From CAYUQT01 sp964446835 (GTDB lineage Bacteria; Planctomycetota; Phycisphaerae; UBA1845; JAFGLZ01), in assembly GCA_964446835.1 (NCBI GenBank), contig CAYUQT010000020.1:62001-126000 (forward strand): a stretch of 64,000 bases of DNA. Reading direction: 5' to 3'. Positions within the stretch are counted from its first letter, which is position 1; every line of letters starts with the position of its first letter. Shown here piece by piece: positions 7,938-15,996 of the stretch. A program made the position numbers and the translations under genes. The notes under the pieces are model-generated. The model saw only the letters and a list, made by a program, of their open reading frames with translations, was not told the origin of the DNA and ran no database searches.

Positions 7938-10241
7938 CTATGGCCCCGCTGCGTCAAGAATGTCCTGTGGGAGGTTCTGCACTCCTGAGGCATCCAGGAG
8001 AGACTGCGGTATTTCTCCGATTCCCTGAATGTAGTGGTTGCCAGCGCAGCCCAGATTGACGGGGTAGGACACACGATTCTCCGAGTAAGGACAGATGCTG
8101 AAGAACGGGCTACTCAGCAGGTAATTGCCGACGATATTGATGTCGCCGTAGGTTCTGCAGCCGCCGGTGTCATCGCCGTAAGGAATGTTGCCTAGTGCGT
8201 ACCAGGCAGGATAGGGAAGCGGGTCCTTTTCCTTTGGAGCCGGACCGAAATCGGTCACGCCTTGAGGGTTGTCATAGGAGGCATTGTCCATCAGCACGAT
8301 ATAGCGGCTTCCTCCATCGGTATAGAAGATGTTTCCGCCGGCGAGCGGGCGTTTGCCGTTGGCCACGTTGCCCTTGATGAAGAGCGGATCGTCCATCGCG
8401 GTGCCTTGCTGGCCAGTGGTGTAGATTGCGCCACCATCCCAAAGCACGTTCAAGAACTGCTGAATGTGATTGTTCAGTATCTTGTTGCCGCTGTTGGTAG
8501 TCGGCGTGGTGTACGTCCCCCAGTCACCCCTTTGAGCGCCTGCTATTCCCGGGAACATGCCCGCATCAAGGAGCCCCCATCCCCATCCCATGGCGATTCC
8601 CGACCATGGCACGTCAACGATGGTATTGTTACTGACCAGGGTGTTCGCCGTGAAACCTACATAGATTCCCGCGGCGTCAACGTACTCCCGGCCCACCTTG
8701 TTGATCAGGTTGTTGGAAATCACATTGTCCCGCGTGATCTCCTCAGGAAAAGCGGGGTGGTGGTCTATGATCGAGACTCCACCGAGTTGGATGGCCGCCG
8801 AGGAAATGTCCTTGAAGAGATTGTCTTGAACGATGTTTCGTTGGCTACCGGTATCGAAATCGAGACCCACGGCCCCCAGATGCTGAAATATGTTGCGGCG
8901 AAACTCTATCCCGTGGGCATATTGGAACTGCACGTTGCCGGGCGTTCGGATGACGTTGGGATCGTGTCCGCAGATGTTGGTCTTGTGGCCGGGGCCAACG
9001 ACGCGGAAGCCGCTCTGGTCTGGGACATATCCGTCATCGCCGGCCGGGCCGAGCCACGTGGCACCCGAGAAAGTCAGACCCTCAAAGCGGATGTCTGCAA
9101 TGGGCTTCCGACGATCTCCCTGCCCTTTCAGAAGGACCTCCAGGACTGGGAGCTCTACGTCGGCAGATTCAATGCATTCCCCCGGACGCGGGATGTAGTA
9201 GAGCGAGCCCTTGTCCTTATTGAGGTACCACTCGCCCGGCTCGTCGAGGAACTGATAGTCATTCTCGAACCATGTGACCTGCCAGAAGCTCCACATTCCC
9301 GGCTGCGGCCCCCAGTCTGGATCTGATCCTTCGCTTGTCAGAAAGATGTTCGCATTGGTCCAGGCGGGCTCCTTCATCTTCAGGAGGCCTGTCGCGCGAT
9401 TTCGGATGGTTGGATCTGGGACTAACCAGGGAACGACATACTCCGGATAGGGCGTGACCGATTCCACGGGAACGGTCATCATTTTCCACTGTGTGATGAT
9501 CACCGCTTCTACGTCCCGCGGATTCGACCACTTTGAAGGATCTCTCCACCTGCTCGGGTTGAGCTCATTGGGTTCGTACAGAATGCCAATAGGCTCTGGA
9601 ATGCCAAGGATATAGAAATGGGCAGGGCGGAACGCGGATGGATAGAGGCTGGTCCGCGCCCTCACCGCCCTCTGTCCGTTCACATAGAGCTGACGGGCGG
9701 CGTAGTGGCCCACACTGGCTCGGTATATCCCAAGATTGGGGTCGTGCGGTGTCCAGCCCCCCACGCTGATAGAGCCGGTTATCACCGGCCGCTCGCCGGG
9801 CGCGGCACAGTATGTCACCTTATGGCCGTTGAGGCCGGAATCGTTCGGATCAAGCGCAAAGGTCTGCGTAAGACGGTAAGTGCCACCTCTTATGTAGACG
9901 ACTATCTCGCCTTCTCGTCTGGACTTGTCCAGGGCGCGGATTGCGTTACGGGCCCTTTCCAGGGTGAGGAAAGGCTCAGACTGGGTGCCAGGCGAGGCAT
10001 CGCTGCCATCCGAGGAGATCCAGAACTCCGTTGAAGGGGCGCAACCATTGTCTGGTATGACGTAGCCACACCCGCTGGAGAGGCCCAGCAGCATGACAAA
10101 CAGCAGCAAACGGACGAGGCACATGCGGAGCCTGGCACTACTCCGAGCGGACAACCCGCTGGCGGAGGGTCTGATTTCGGATTGGACCGCGGCCAGGTTG
10201 CGGAGGAAGCTGCTCATAGGCATGCTGTGATCGATGGACAT
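7938..10241 (-). CDS. Right-handed beta-helix lipoprotein, probably a polysaccharide-acting enzyme
   Basis: The frame gives 767 residues from the first ATG. An internal ATG at 10124 starts MCLVRLLLFVMLLGLSSGC, a clean lipoprotein signal (lipobox SSGC), so the mature protein probably begins there. The body starts with FWISSDGSDASPGTQSEPF...LERARNAIRAL, typical of DUF1565/pectate-lyase-like beta-helix proteins. It continues with many short Asn-rich coils (RNIVQDN, RDNVISNNLINK, NTLVSNNTIVD, GNKILNNH) that form the helix ladder. Family members are lyases or hydrolases of uronides and galactosides; the exact activity cannot be assigned. Location is the outer or inner membrane surface. Confidence 0.8.
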   Translation of the reverse strand: MSIDHSMPMSSFLRNLAAVQSEIRPSASGLSARSSARLRMCLVRLLLFVMLLGLSSGCGYVIPDNGCAPSTEFWISSDGSDASPGTQSEPFLTLERARNAIRALDKSRREGEIVVYIRGGTYRLTQTFALDPNDSGLNGHKVTYCAAPGERPVITGSISVGGWTPHDPNLGIYRASVGHYAARQLYVNGQRAVRARTSLYPSAFRPAHFYILGIPEPIGILYEPNELNPSRWRDPSKWSNPRDVEAVIITQWKMMTVPVESVTPYPEYVVPWLVPDPTIRNRATGLLKMKEPAWTNANIFLTSEGSDPDWGPQPGMWSFWQVTWFENDYQFLDEPGEWYLNKDKGSLYYIPRPGECIESADVELPVLEVLLKGQGDRRKPIADIRFEGLTFSGATWLGPAGDDGYVPDQSGFRVVGPGHKTNICGHDPNVIRTPGNVQFQYAHGIEFRRNIFQHLGAVGLDFDTGSQRNIVQDNLFKDISSAAIQLGGVSIIDHHPAFPEEITRDNVISNNLINKVGREYVDAAGIYVGFTANTLVSNNTIVDVPWSGIAMGWGWGLLDAGMFPGIAGAQRGDWGTYTTPTTNSGNKILNNHIQQFLNVLWDGGAIYTTGQQGTAMDDPLFIKGNVANGKRPLAGGNIFYTDGGSRYIVLMDNASYDNPQGVTDFGPAPKEKDPLPYPAWYALGNIPYGDDTGGCRTYGDINIVGNYLLSSPFFSICPYSENRVSYPVNLGCAGNHYIQGIGEIPQSLLDASGVQNLPQDILDAAGP

Positions 10242-10580
10242 CTGCGTGGCCCTCAGTCGGTGTAGGGAGTCACAAACCAGCCTCTGTCGTTTGTGTCGGT
10301 ATACAACTCCCTCCGTTCATGTATCGGCGAAAAGGGGAGGAGAATTCTGGTAAGTAGCGCATTGGGCGGCTGCGAGTTCCGGAAGGTGGATGACCAAGGA
10401 CCGGGGAGCATCTGGTGGCTCATGTTGGCCTTCTTCTGCACCCATTGCGGAAGGCCGCTGGACGCTTCCGTTCCGCCCGGTGGAATCGCGACGGTTCGGG
10501 AAGCAGGACTGTGCAGCGTTCCGCAGTTGCGGGAGGGTGGGTGGCTGTCTCCTGAGCGCCGGACGGTATTGGGCAGGCCC
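10242..10580. other. Intergenic stretch, no supported gene
   Basis: These 339 bases lie between two minus-strand genes. The only protein-like signal is a plus-strand ATG at 10422 reading MLAFFCTHCGRPLDAS, which resembles the first half of a small zinc ribbon. The second CxxC half is missing, so it is at most a decayed fragment. Nothing else is seen. Confidence 0.4.
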
Positions 10581-11669
10581 TCACTTCAGATAGGGCGTCA
10601 GCGCCTCGAATCGGTACTCGATCTCAGCGATGTCCGCCTGGGTCAACTTCAACTCCGAGACGATAGGCGAGGCGGGAATGGTGTTGCCAGGCCCGTAGTT
10701 GCGCGAAAGCAGCGTCTTGAATACACCGCGTTTCTTCCATACGTACAGATGGGCGCCGCGGAGCGAGCCGCCGGGAATCGTCTCGCTGAGATTCGTCATC
10801 AGGAGAAACTTGGCGTAGGCGTCTCTGCAATCTGCCGGATTCTCGCCGCTCTGCTGCATGTTCCAGATGCGGGTAAGCAGATCCGCATAGACGGCCCGCT
10901 CAGTGATCAAGCCTTCGGTACCGAGTCGCAACTCGTAAAGCCAGCCAAGCCCACCACGGGCACTGAACACGCGGCGGATGGGCGGTCTGGCCGCGAGCAA
11001 CTCACGGGTCCGCGCGATGACGGCACCTGCTTCCTCCTTGACGTAGCCGAAGTAGCGAGACTCCTTGGCCAGCTCGATCAGGAGCCGCACGGAGGGGACC
11101 GGTCCTTTGTAGGCGACGCCGCCGGTGGTCTGGAAGATCACGGGACGATTGACCACGGTCGCCAGTGCACGCCAGTACTGGCGCAGGTCGGCCTCCGTCT
11201 TGCCGGAGTCCGGCGGCCGGGAGATGATCGCCGCGGGCGCCAGCTTCTCGGCATGTCTCGCGAACACCAGCATCTCGTCGGTATCCTTGCCCTGGACGCC
11301 GAGGCACAAGGCCGTGCGCAGGCCGCGAGCCGCGTTGGCCAGGACCTCCATTCCCCGGAGCTTCTCGTCGGCGGTCAGCAGATCGATGCTGTCGCCCGAC
11401 TGTGGCCAGATCATCCCGGGGCATCCACACCGATCGACGAATCGCGCCTGATCGGCGAGGACCTCGAAGTCCACCGCGCCCGAGGCGGTGAAGGGCGTGC
11501 TCAGGATCGGAAACGGCCCTCGGATCTTTGGGTCTGCGGTGGCCGCGCCGGCGACCGTGTTCGCCCGTTGCTCGCCCGCCGAGAGAGCCCTGGTACGACT
11601 CAGGCCCAGCGCGCCGACCACGGCGGCCTTGAGCATCCGACGTCTCGTGACATTCGCTTGTGTGAACAC
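10581..11669 (-). CDS. Tat-exported dihydrodipicolinate synthase/N-acetylneuraminate lyase family protein
   Basis: This 362-residue protein opens with MFTQANVTRRRMLKAAVVGAL, a twin-arginine signal. It then shows the DHDPS/NAL barrel: PFPILSTPF at about 52-60, a PQSGDSIDL segment at the pyruvate-carboxylate binding position (90s), and a Schiff-base lysine in YVKEEAG (Lys211). Class I aldolases of this superfamily condense or split 2-oxo acids. An exported copy cannot be lysine biosynthesis and more likely acts on a sugar-derived oxo acid or serves another role. It is followed on the same strand by other secreted carbohydrate enzymes. Confidence 0.85.
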   Translation of the reverse strand: MFTQANVTRRRMLKAAVVGALGLSRTRALSAGEQRANTVAGAATADPKIRGPFPILSTPFTASGAVDFEVLADQARFVDRCGCPGMIWPQSGDSIDLLTADEKLRGMEVLANAARGLRTALCLGVQGKDTDEMLVFARHAEKLAPAAIISRPPDSGKTEADLRQYWRALATVVNRPVIFQTTGGVAYKGPVPSVRLLIELAKESRYFGYVKEEAGAVIARTRELLAARPPIRRVFSARGGLGWLYELRLGTEGLITERAVYADLLTRIWNMQQSGENPADCRDAYAKFLLMTNLSETIPGGSLRGAHLYVWKKRGVFKTLLSRNYGPGNTIPASPIVSELKLTQADIAEIEYRFEALTPYLK

Positions 11670-11771
11670 AATCTTTCTCGCTGACGAATTGGGAAACTCG
11701 GAACGATCACCCGTTTCACTGCCATGAGGCCGTTGGCTGTCCGTCGTTTCTCAGACTGTGGGCCCCTTCTG

Positions 11772-13268
11772 TCACGCCGGCAGTGGGTCCACGAAAGACG
11801 CCAGGTGGTTTGCCAGCCAACACCATCGACGCGCGGCGTCCGGAGGCAGACTTGGCAGACGACCGTAGATGCTCGTCAATGCCGCCGGGATCTGCTTGCG
11901 ATCGTCCAGCAGGCGGGCGTAGCGAACGAACTCGCGGGCGTTGTCCAGGCCACCCAGGAGCGGCGCGGCGACACGCTGGAGGAAGGAGTCGATATCTGCC
12001 TTGGGGTTGCCGGCTCCGCCGAAATCGGCCATCGCAAGGTAGTTGAGTTCTGCACCTGTGCAGAACGGCGACACCTCGCCGAACAGACTGACGCTATCGA
12101 AACCTGAAGCCACGCTCTTCTGGATCATTTTGGCGATTTTCTGGATGGCCAACTCGCCGCGGATTCCCGACCAGTAGGTCGACATGTGCGCCCTCATGAT
12201 ATTCCGGTGCCCGGCGTTGGAGACCCGACCTTCGGCGGTCCACGCCAGACCCGTTGGGCCCTCGTCTATGAATCGATCGCAGACCCACTGGACAAAGGTG
12301 CCGTGAGGGAACTTGGCCAGCTCCGCGTCGGCCCATACCGGCTTGGCATCGCCGAATTCCGGGGCCTTGTCCGGACCTGCGTACGGTTGCGGGTGCGAAT
12401 ACGTTTCGCACACAATCCATGCGTCGGGAGCGACCGATCGAATGGCCTCGGCTGCCAACGGATACATCAGACCCATGTCTTCCCAGGAGAACCAGGAGAA
12501 GGGGGCCGGCGAGTGTTTTCGGCGGTCCCGGCACCGCTTGCACTGGCAGATGCCCGTATCGCCCGATTCGATCTGTACGCCGCCCAGGGGCAGGTTCTTG
12601 AAAAGCCACGCCAGCGACTCCATCGCGAAGTCTTGATTCTCGCGTCGAGAAGGGCAGGCCTGGTAGAAACCCCGTGGACCGGGCATACCGACGGTGGTGA
12701 TGTTTGTCTTCTTGCCGTTGGCATCGACGAGGAAGCATAGGGGCTTGCCATCGGCATCGACGGAAAGCAGTTCGGGATGCGCGTTCAGGTGCCGCTCGAG
12801 ATTGTGCGGCGAGTCACCCTCATAATACACGCCGCCGTAGGCGTTCAGACCGACGCCGCACAGGAGCCGGACATTCTCTTTGGCGGCCACGTCGCACAGA
12901 CGTTTGGCCGATTCCAAACCGCCGTGACAATCGCGCAAGAGTCCCCACACGACCACCGCGTTTATATGGTGGCGTCCGCACCAGCGAAGCAGCGCCGTGT
13001 AGTCCTCCAGGAACGATCCTTCCGTGCGACCATACTCGTTGCACGATCCGTGCGTGTGTGCGCCCAGGCGATTCAACGCCCACTCGGTGCTGTGGTCCCA
13101 GGTCCAGAACATTCTCGTTCGGATCGGGGCGTCTTCCGTGGCGACCTTCGTTGGGGACGGCTCGGCCGCACTGGACTGGCCAGCGAATCCCGCTCCCTCG
13201 ATCAGGGCGCCCAGGCCGCCGACAATGCCGAGCTGAAGTACTTCGCGACGATTCCTCGCGTTATCCAT
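11772..13268 (-). CDS. Tat-exported TIM-barrel glycosidase-like protein
   Basis: The start at 13268 is preferred over the longer frame because GGAGG lies eight bases upstream and MDNARNRREVLQLGIVGGL forms a twin-arginine leader. The 498-residue product contains WTWDHSTEWALN, HINAVVVWGLLRDCHGG and GVQIESGDTGICQCKRC. The last is a Glu/Asp-rich strand followed by CxCxxC, as seen in GH20/alpha-glucuronidase-like barrels (DUF4838-type). It is probably an exo-acting glycosidase or relative located outside the cytoplasm. The exact family is not certain. It lies upstream (on the same strand) of the DHDPS-like gene, with a gap of about 100 bases. Confidence 0.65.
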   Translation of the reverse strand: MDNARNRREVLQLGIVGGLGALIEGAGFAGQSSAAEPSPTKVATEDAPIRTRMFWTWDHSTEWALNRLGAHTHGSCNEYGRTEGSFLEDYTALLRWCGRHHINAVVVWGLLRDCHGGLESAKRLCDVAAKENVRLLCGVGLNAYGGVYYEGDSPHNLERHLNAHPELLSVDADGKPLCFLVDANGKKTNITTVGMPGPRGFYQACPSRRENQDFAMESLAWLFKNLPLGGVQIESGDTGICQCKRCRDRRKHSPAPFSWFSWEDMGLMYPLAAEAIRSVAPDAWIVCETYSHPQPYAGPDKAPEFGDAKPVWADAELAKFPHGTFVQWVCDRFIDEGPTGLAWTAEGRVSNAGHRNIMRAHMSTYWSGIRGELAIQKIAKMIQKSVASGFDSVSLFGEVSPFCTGAELNYLAMADFGGAGNPKADIDSFLQRVAAPLLGGLDNAREFVRYARLLDDRKQIPAALTSIYGRLPSLPPDAARRWCWLANHLASFVDPLPA

Positions 13269-13535
13269 AGATGGGGCCTCCGAAGGCAGTTGTCGGCCTT
13301 CAACTGTTTCCGCCAACTTACACTCTACACGAAGGACTAACGTGTGTCGTTTCAAGGTTCTGCTTATATGTGCGACGGACCCTATTATCAAGTCGCCAAT
13401 GAACAGGGTGCGTTCCTGCTACCCTCCGGGGCTTGCCATCGAGTCTTCCGTTGGCTTTGTGCGGACGGTACGATTGCTGACGACACCCCTGCGGTGGATT
13501 CGCTTGTTTCCCAACCGACCCAAGGAGAGTGTGCG

Positions 13536-14606
13536 ATGCGGCGAAGAACGTGGAAGGCGATCGCTTGGGCGCTTGCCTTCTCTGCTGGAACGGGTGCGGT
13601 TCGGACTGCGGTTGCGGAGCCGGGTTCGCCATCATCCCAATCCAATATTGCAATCACGAGCCAGTCGAGACAGGGTCCCGATTGGGTGCTGGTGCACCCC
13701 AAGGCGGAGTGGCAGGCGCGGGATTCACAGGGCGAGTTCGTATTCGACAATCACTTGTGGATTCTCGGCGGCTGGTTCGACGCCAAGGCGGCCAACCCGC
13801 GCGATGTATGGAAATCGCCGGATGGCAAGCATTGGACGCGTATGGTGCAGGAAGCGCCCTGGGAGCACAGCGACCTGTCGGTGGCCCTGGTCTACAAGAA
13901 CAAGATGTGGTTCATGGGCGGGCGCAAGCTTCCCGGCAAGGAGAACAGCAACACGGTCTGGTCCTCATCCGACGGCGCCCGGTGGACGCTGGAGTGCGAA
14001 CGCGCCGGCTGGTGCCCGCGCGTGGCGCCCTGCTTCGCCGTCTTCAAGGACCGCATGTGGGTCTTCGGCGGGACGGAGAACTTCTATGATGACACCGACC
14101 AGACCCTCAAGAACGATGTCTGGTCCTCAAGCGACGGCCGGGACTGGACGCTAGAGACTGCCCAGGCGGCATGGCCCAAACGCACCAACGCCCGGGCGGT
14201 GGTCTTCGACAACAAGCTGTGGATCATGGGGGGTGGGCGCTGGGCCCCGAAGACGGTACTCCACAATGATGTCTGGTGCTCCGAGGACGGCGTCCACTGG
14301 ACTGCGGTGACCGCTGCGGCGCCCTGGAAGCCGCGTCAGTGGTTCTCCCTGGTCGTGTATCGCGGCCACATGTGGGTATTGGGCGGCTGGAGCCGCGAGA
14401 ACGGCAACTTCGGCGACGTGTGGTACTCCAGCAATGGCAAGGATTGGACGAAGCTCGAGTCGAACGTGATCTGGAAGGCCCGCCACGAGCACTCGGTGCT
14501 GGTCTTCCAGGACAGACTCTGGCTGTACGGCGGCTACGCAGAGCGGCTCAACAGCGAGGTCTGGACGCTGGAGCTTCCGGAGGGGTGGCCGTCCCAGACT
14601 CGCTAG
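13536..14606 (+). CDS. Secreted Kelch/beta-propeller protein
   Basis: AAGGAGAG at 13522-13529 fixes the ATG at 13536. It begins MRRRTWKAIAWALAFSAG, a signal peptide cleaved near AVAEP. The 356-residue protein carries five to six Kelch-type blades of the form LWILGGW...DVWKSPDGKHWT, MWFMGGRK...VWSSSDGARWT, MWVFGGTEN, LWIMGGGRW and LWLYGGYAE. Such propellers bind ligands or proteins; no enzyme signature is present. Its stop codon and that of the methyltransferase on the other strand share the bases CTAG (14603-14606). Confidence 0.85.
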   Translation: MRRRTWKAIAWALAFSAGTGAVRTAVAEPGSPSSQSNIAITSQSRQGPDWVLVHPKAEWQARDSQGEFVFDNHLWILGGWFDAKAANPRDVWKSPDGKHWTRMVQEAPWEHSDLSVALVYKNKMWFMGGRKLPGKENSNTVWSSSDGARWTLECERAGWCPRVAPCFAVFKDRMWVFGGTENFYDDTDQTLKNDVWSSSDGRDWTLETAQAAWPKRTNARAVVFDNKLWIMGGGRWAPKTVLHNDVWCSEDGVHWTAVTAAAPWKPRQWFSLVVYRGHMWVLGGWSRENGNFGDVWYSSNGKDWTKLESNVIWKARHEHSVLVFQDRLWLYGGYAERLNSEVWTLELPEGWPSQTR

Positions 14607-15361
14607 GACTTGAACGCACCCTTCTTGAACACGTAAATAGCCCAACCCAGCACATCCCGGCCCCAGGTCAGATAGACGGTCCGATCGTGACGGATCCGTT
14701 CCAGCAGCTCGGTCACATCCGGATCGTCGGGGTGCGCAGCCGCCCATTGTTCCGCGGCATACCACTGAAGCCCCTCGTACCGGTCCCAGTCATCCAGGCT
14801 GCTCACCAGCGTGTAGCCCAGTTCGAGGCCGAGTTCCTGGCCGGTCCTGGCGTTATCCAGGTGGCTGCCGAACATCGCTCGCTCCAACCCCGCCGCGGCC
14901 AGGTACTCCGCCGGCGGTTCGCGCAACCAGTACGGTTCGCCCACCACGATCCAGCTCATGGGTGCCGCCATCCGGTTCAGTGCCGCTAACGTCCCTCGGT
15001 GCCCGTTGAAAATCCAGCTTGCACCGAGGCACGCGGCCAGATCGAAGCTCTCAAGCCGGTCAGGCTGGTAGTCGGCACCGTTCATCTCGAACAACGACAA
15101 CCGCGCAGAAGGAATGCGCGTCTTGATTTTGTGCCGGGCATCCACGACATAGAATGGAGAAAGGTCCACCCCGATCCCCTCGCAGCCGTAACGTTCCGCG
15201 AGCCGGATCAGGAGTTCTGCCTTTCCGCTGGCGATATCCAGCACCCGGGCTTCCGGCTGCAGCCGCAGCAGGTCAATCAGTTGGTCAAGCTTCTCACTGC
15301 TCATCGGGTTGCACAGGATGTGTTCTCGATGGGTGATGTCGTAGTACTTCCAGGTGTCCAC
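14603..15361 (-). CDS. SAM-dependent class I methyltransferase
   Basis: AAGGAG is placed six bases before a GTG at 15361, which gives VDTWKYYDITHREH; this start is better supported than upstream ATGs. The 252-residue protein has motif I VLDIASGKAELL (40-51) and the acidic end of strand 2 GIGVDLSPFYV. It ends with a typical alpha/beta fold. The opening YYDITHREHILCNP occurs in a group of small-molecule methyltransferases related to ubiquinone/menaquinone types, but the substrate is unknown. It is cytoplasmic and convergent with the Kelch gene. Confidence 0.85.
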   Translation of the reverse strand: MDTWKYYDITHREHILCNPMSSEKLDQLIDLLRLQPEARVLDIASGKAELLIRLAERYGCEGIGVDLSPFYVVDARHKIKTRIPSARLSLFEMNGADYQPDRLESFDLAACLGASWIFNGHRGTLAALNRMAAPMSWIVVGEPYWLREPPAEYLAAAGLERAMFGSHLDNARTGQELGLELGYTLVSSLDDWDRYEGLQWYAAEQWAAAHPDDPDVTELLERIRHDRTVYLTWGRDVLGWAIYVFKKGAFKS

Positions 15362-15686
15362 GGGGCGTCTCCTTTCCGGCATCTGCCCTGTCATGCCGCA
15401 AAACGTAAGCATACACCAGCGTTGACCCGGAGCGATAGGGTCAGGCGATTCTACCCATTCGCAGTATTCCGGCCGGGGGCCGTCGATTTGGAGTTTCAGG
15501 ATTGCTGCAAGAGTGCAAGAGGGGTCATTCTAGAGAAATGGAATGTCCCCTTCCCTTAGTGCCGTCAGGCGCTGATTGAGGGATGAACGTGGGAGGGCGA
15601 GCATCCTGGCGAGCTGTTTTCTTCTGGAACCAGGCGGCTCAGCAGGAGCTTCGCCCCCCATCAAGTCACGCCTGACAGGGCACGAG
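15362..15686. other. Intergenic stretch with a possible HTH-like gene tail
   Basis: On the minus strand, codons ending at about 15557 read SRRKQLARMLALPRSSLNQRLTAL. This looks like a helix-turn-helix recognition segment and could be the tail of a transposase or regulator gene. No start or remaining domain is visible. The rest holds only G/C-rich runs such as CCGGGGGCCG near 15474. Confidence 0.25.
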
Positions 15687-15935
15687 TCACTTCGGTTCGC
15701 GATCGAACACCGCTGAGCCGGTTGCAGAGAAGAACGCACAGTTATGATCCAGCGTGACATGGGTCCGCGTACCTCGATAGCGACAGATCTTCCATGGTTC
15801 ATCAAGGTTTCTTGAGCAGCCGATGCCGCACTTCAGGACGCGGACCCGTGTTGCCTCACACGCCGGCCAGAGTCCCGTGAACACACACGGGTCCGGCCGC
15901 CGCGGGTAGTCGGCGCAGGAGGCAGCGCACTCCAC
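15687..15935 (-). CDS. Cysteine-rich open frame, doubtful gene
   Basis: The frame ending at 15687 encodes a polypeptide with about ten cysteines in 82 residues (VECAASCADY, DPCVFTGLWPAC, VLKCGIGCS, WKICRY) and GC-rich third positions, as expected of coding DNA here. GTG at 15935 is the only nearby start and has no clear ribosome-binding site. The open frame continues upstream with more cysteines (CSDDCPLEKG, SDCCAIISC) into the end of the heparinase gene. It may be a fragment of a Cys-rich secreted protein. No family recognised. Confidence 0.3.
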   Translation of the reverse strand: MECAASCADYPRRPDPCVFTGLWPACEATRVRVLKCGIGCSRNLDEPWKICRYRGTRTHVTLDHNCAFFSATGSAVFDREPK

Positions 15936-15996
15936 GGAGACACAACTGATGATCGCGCAGCAGTCGGACCCATGCCACCCCTTTTCGAGCGGGCAA

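Noticed and set aside
10422..10593. Small zinc-ribbon gene (FFCTHCGRPLDAS)
   Set aside because: Only one CxxC is present and the following frame has no second cysteine pair; treated as a possible decayed fragment in the intergenic note.
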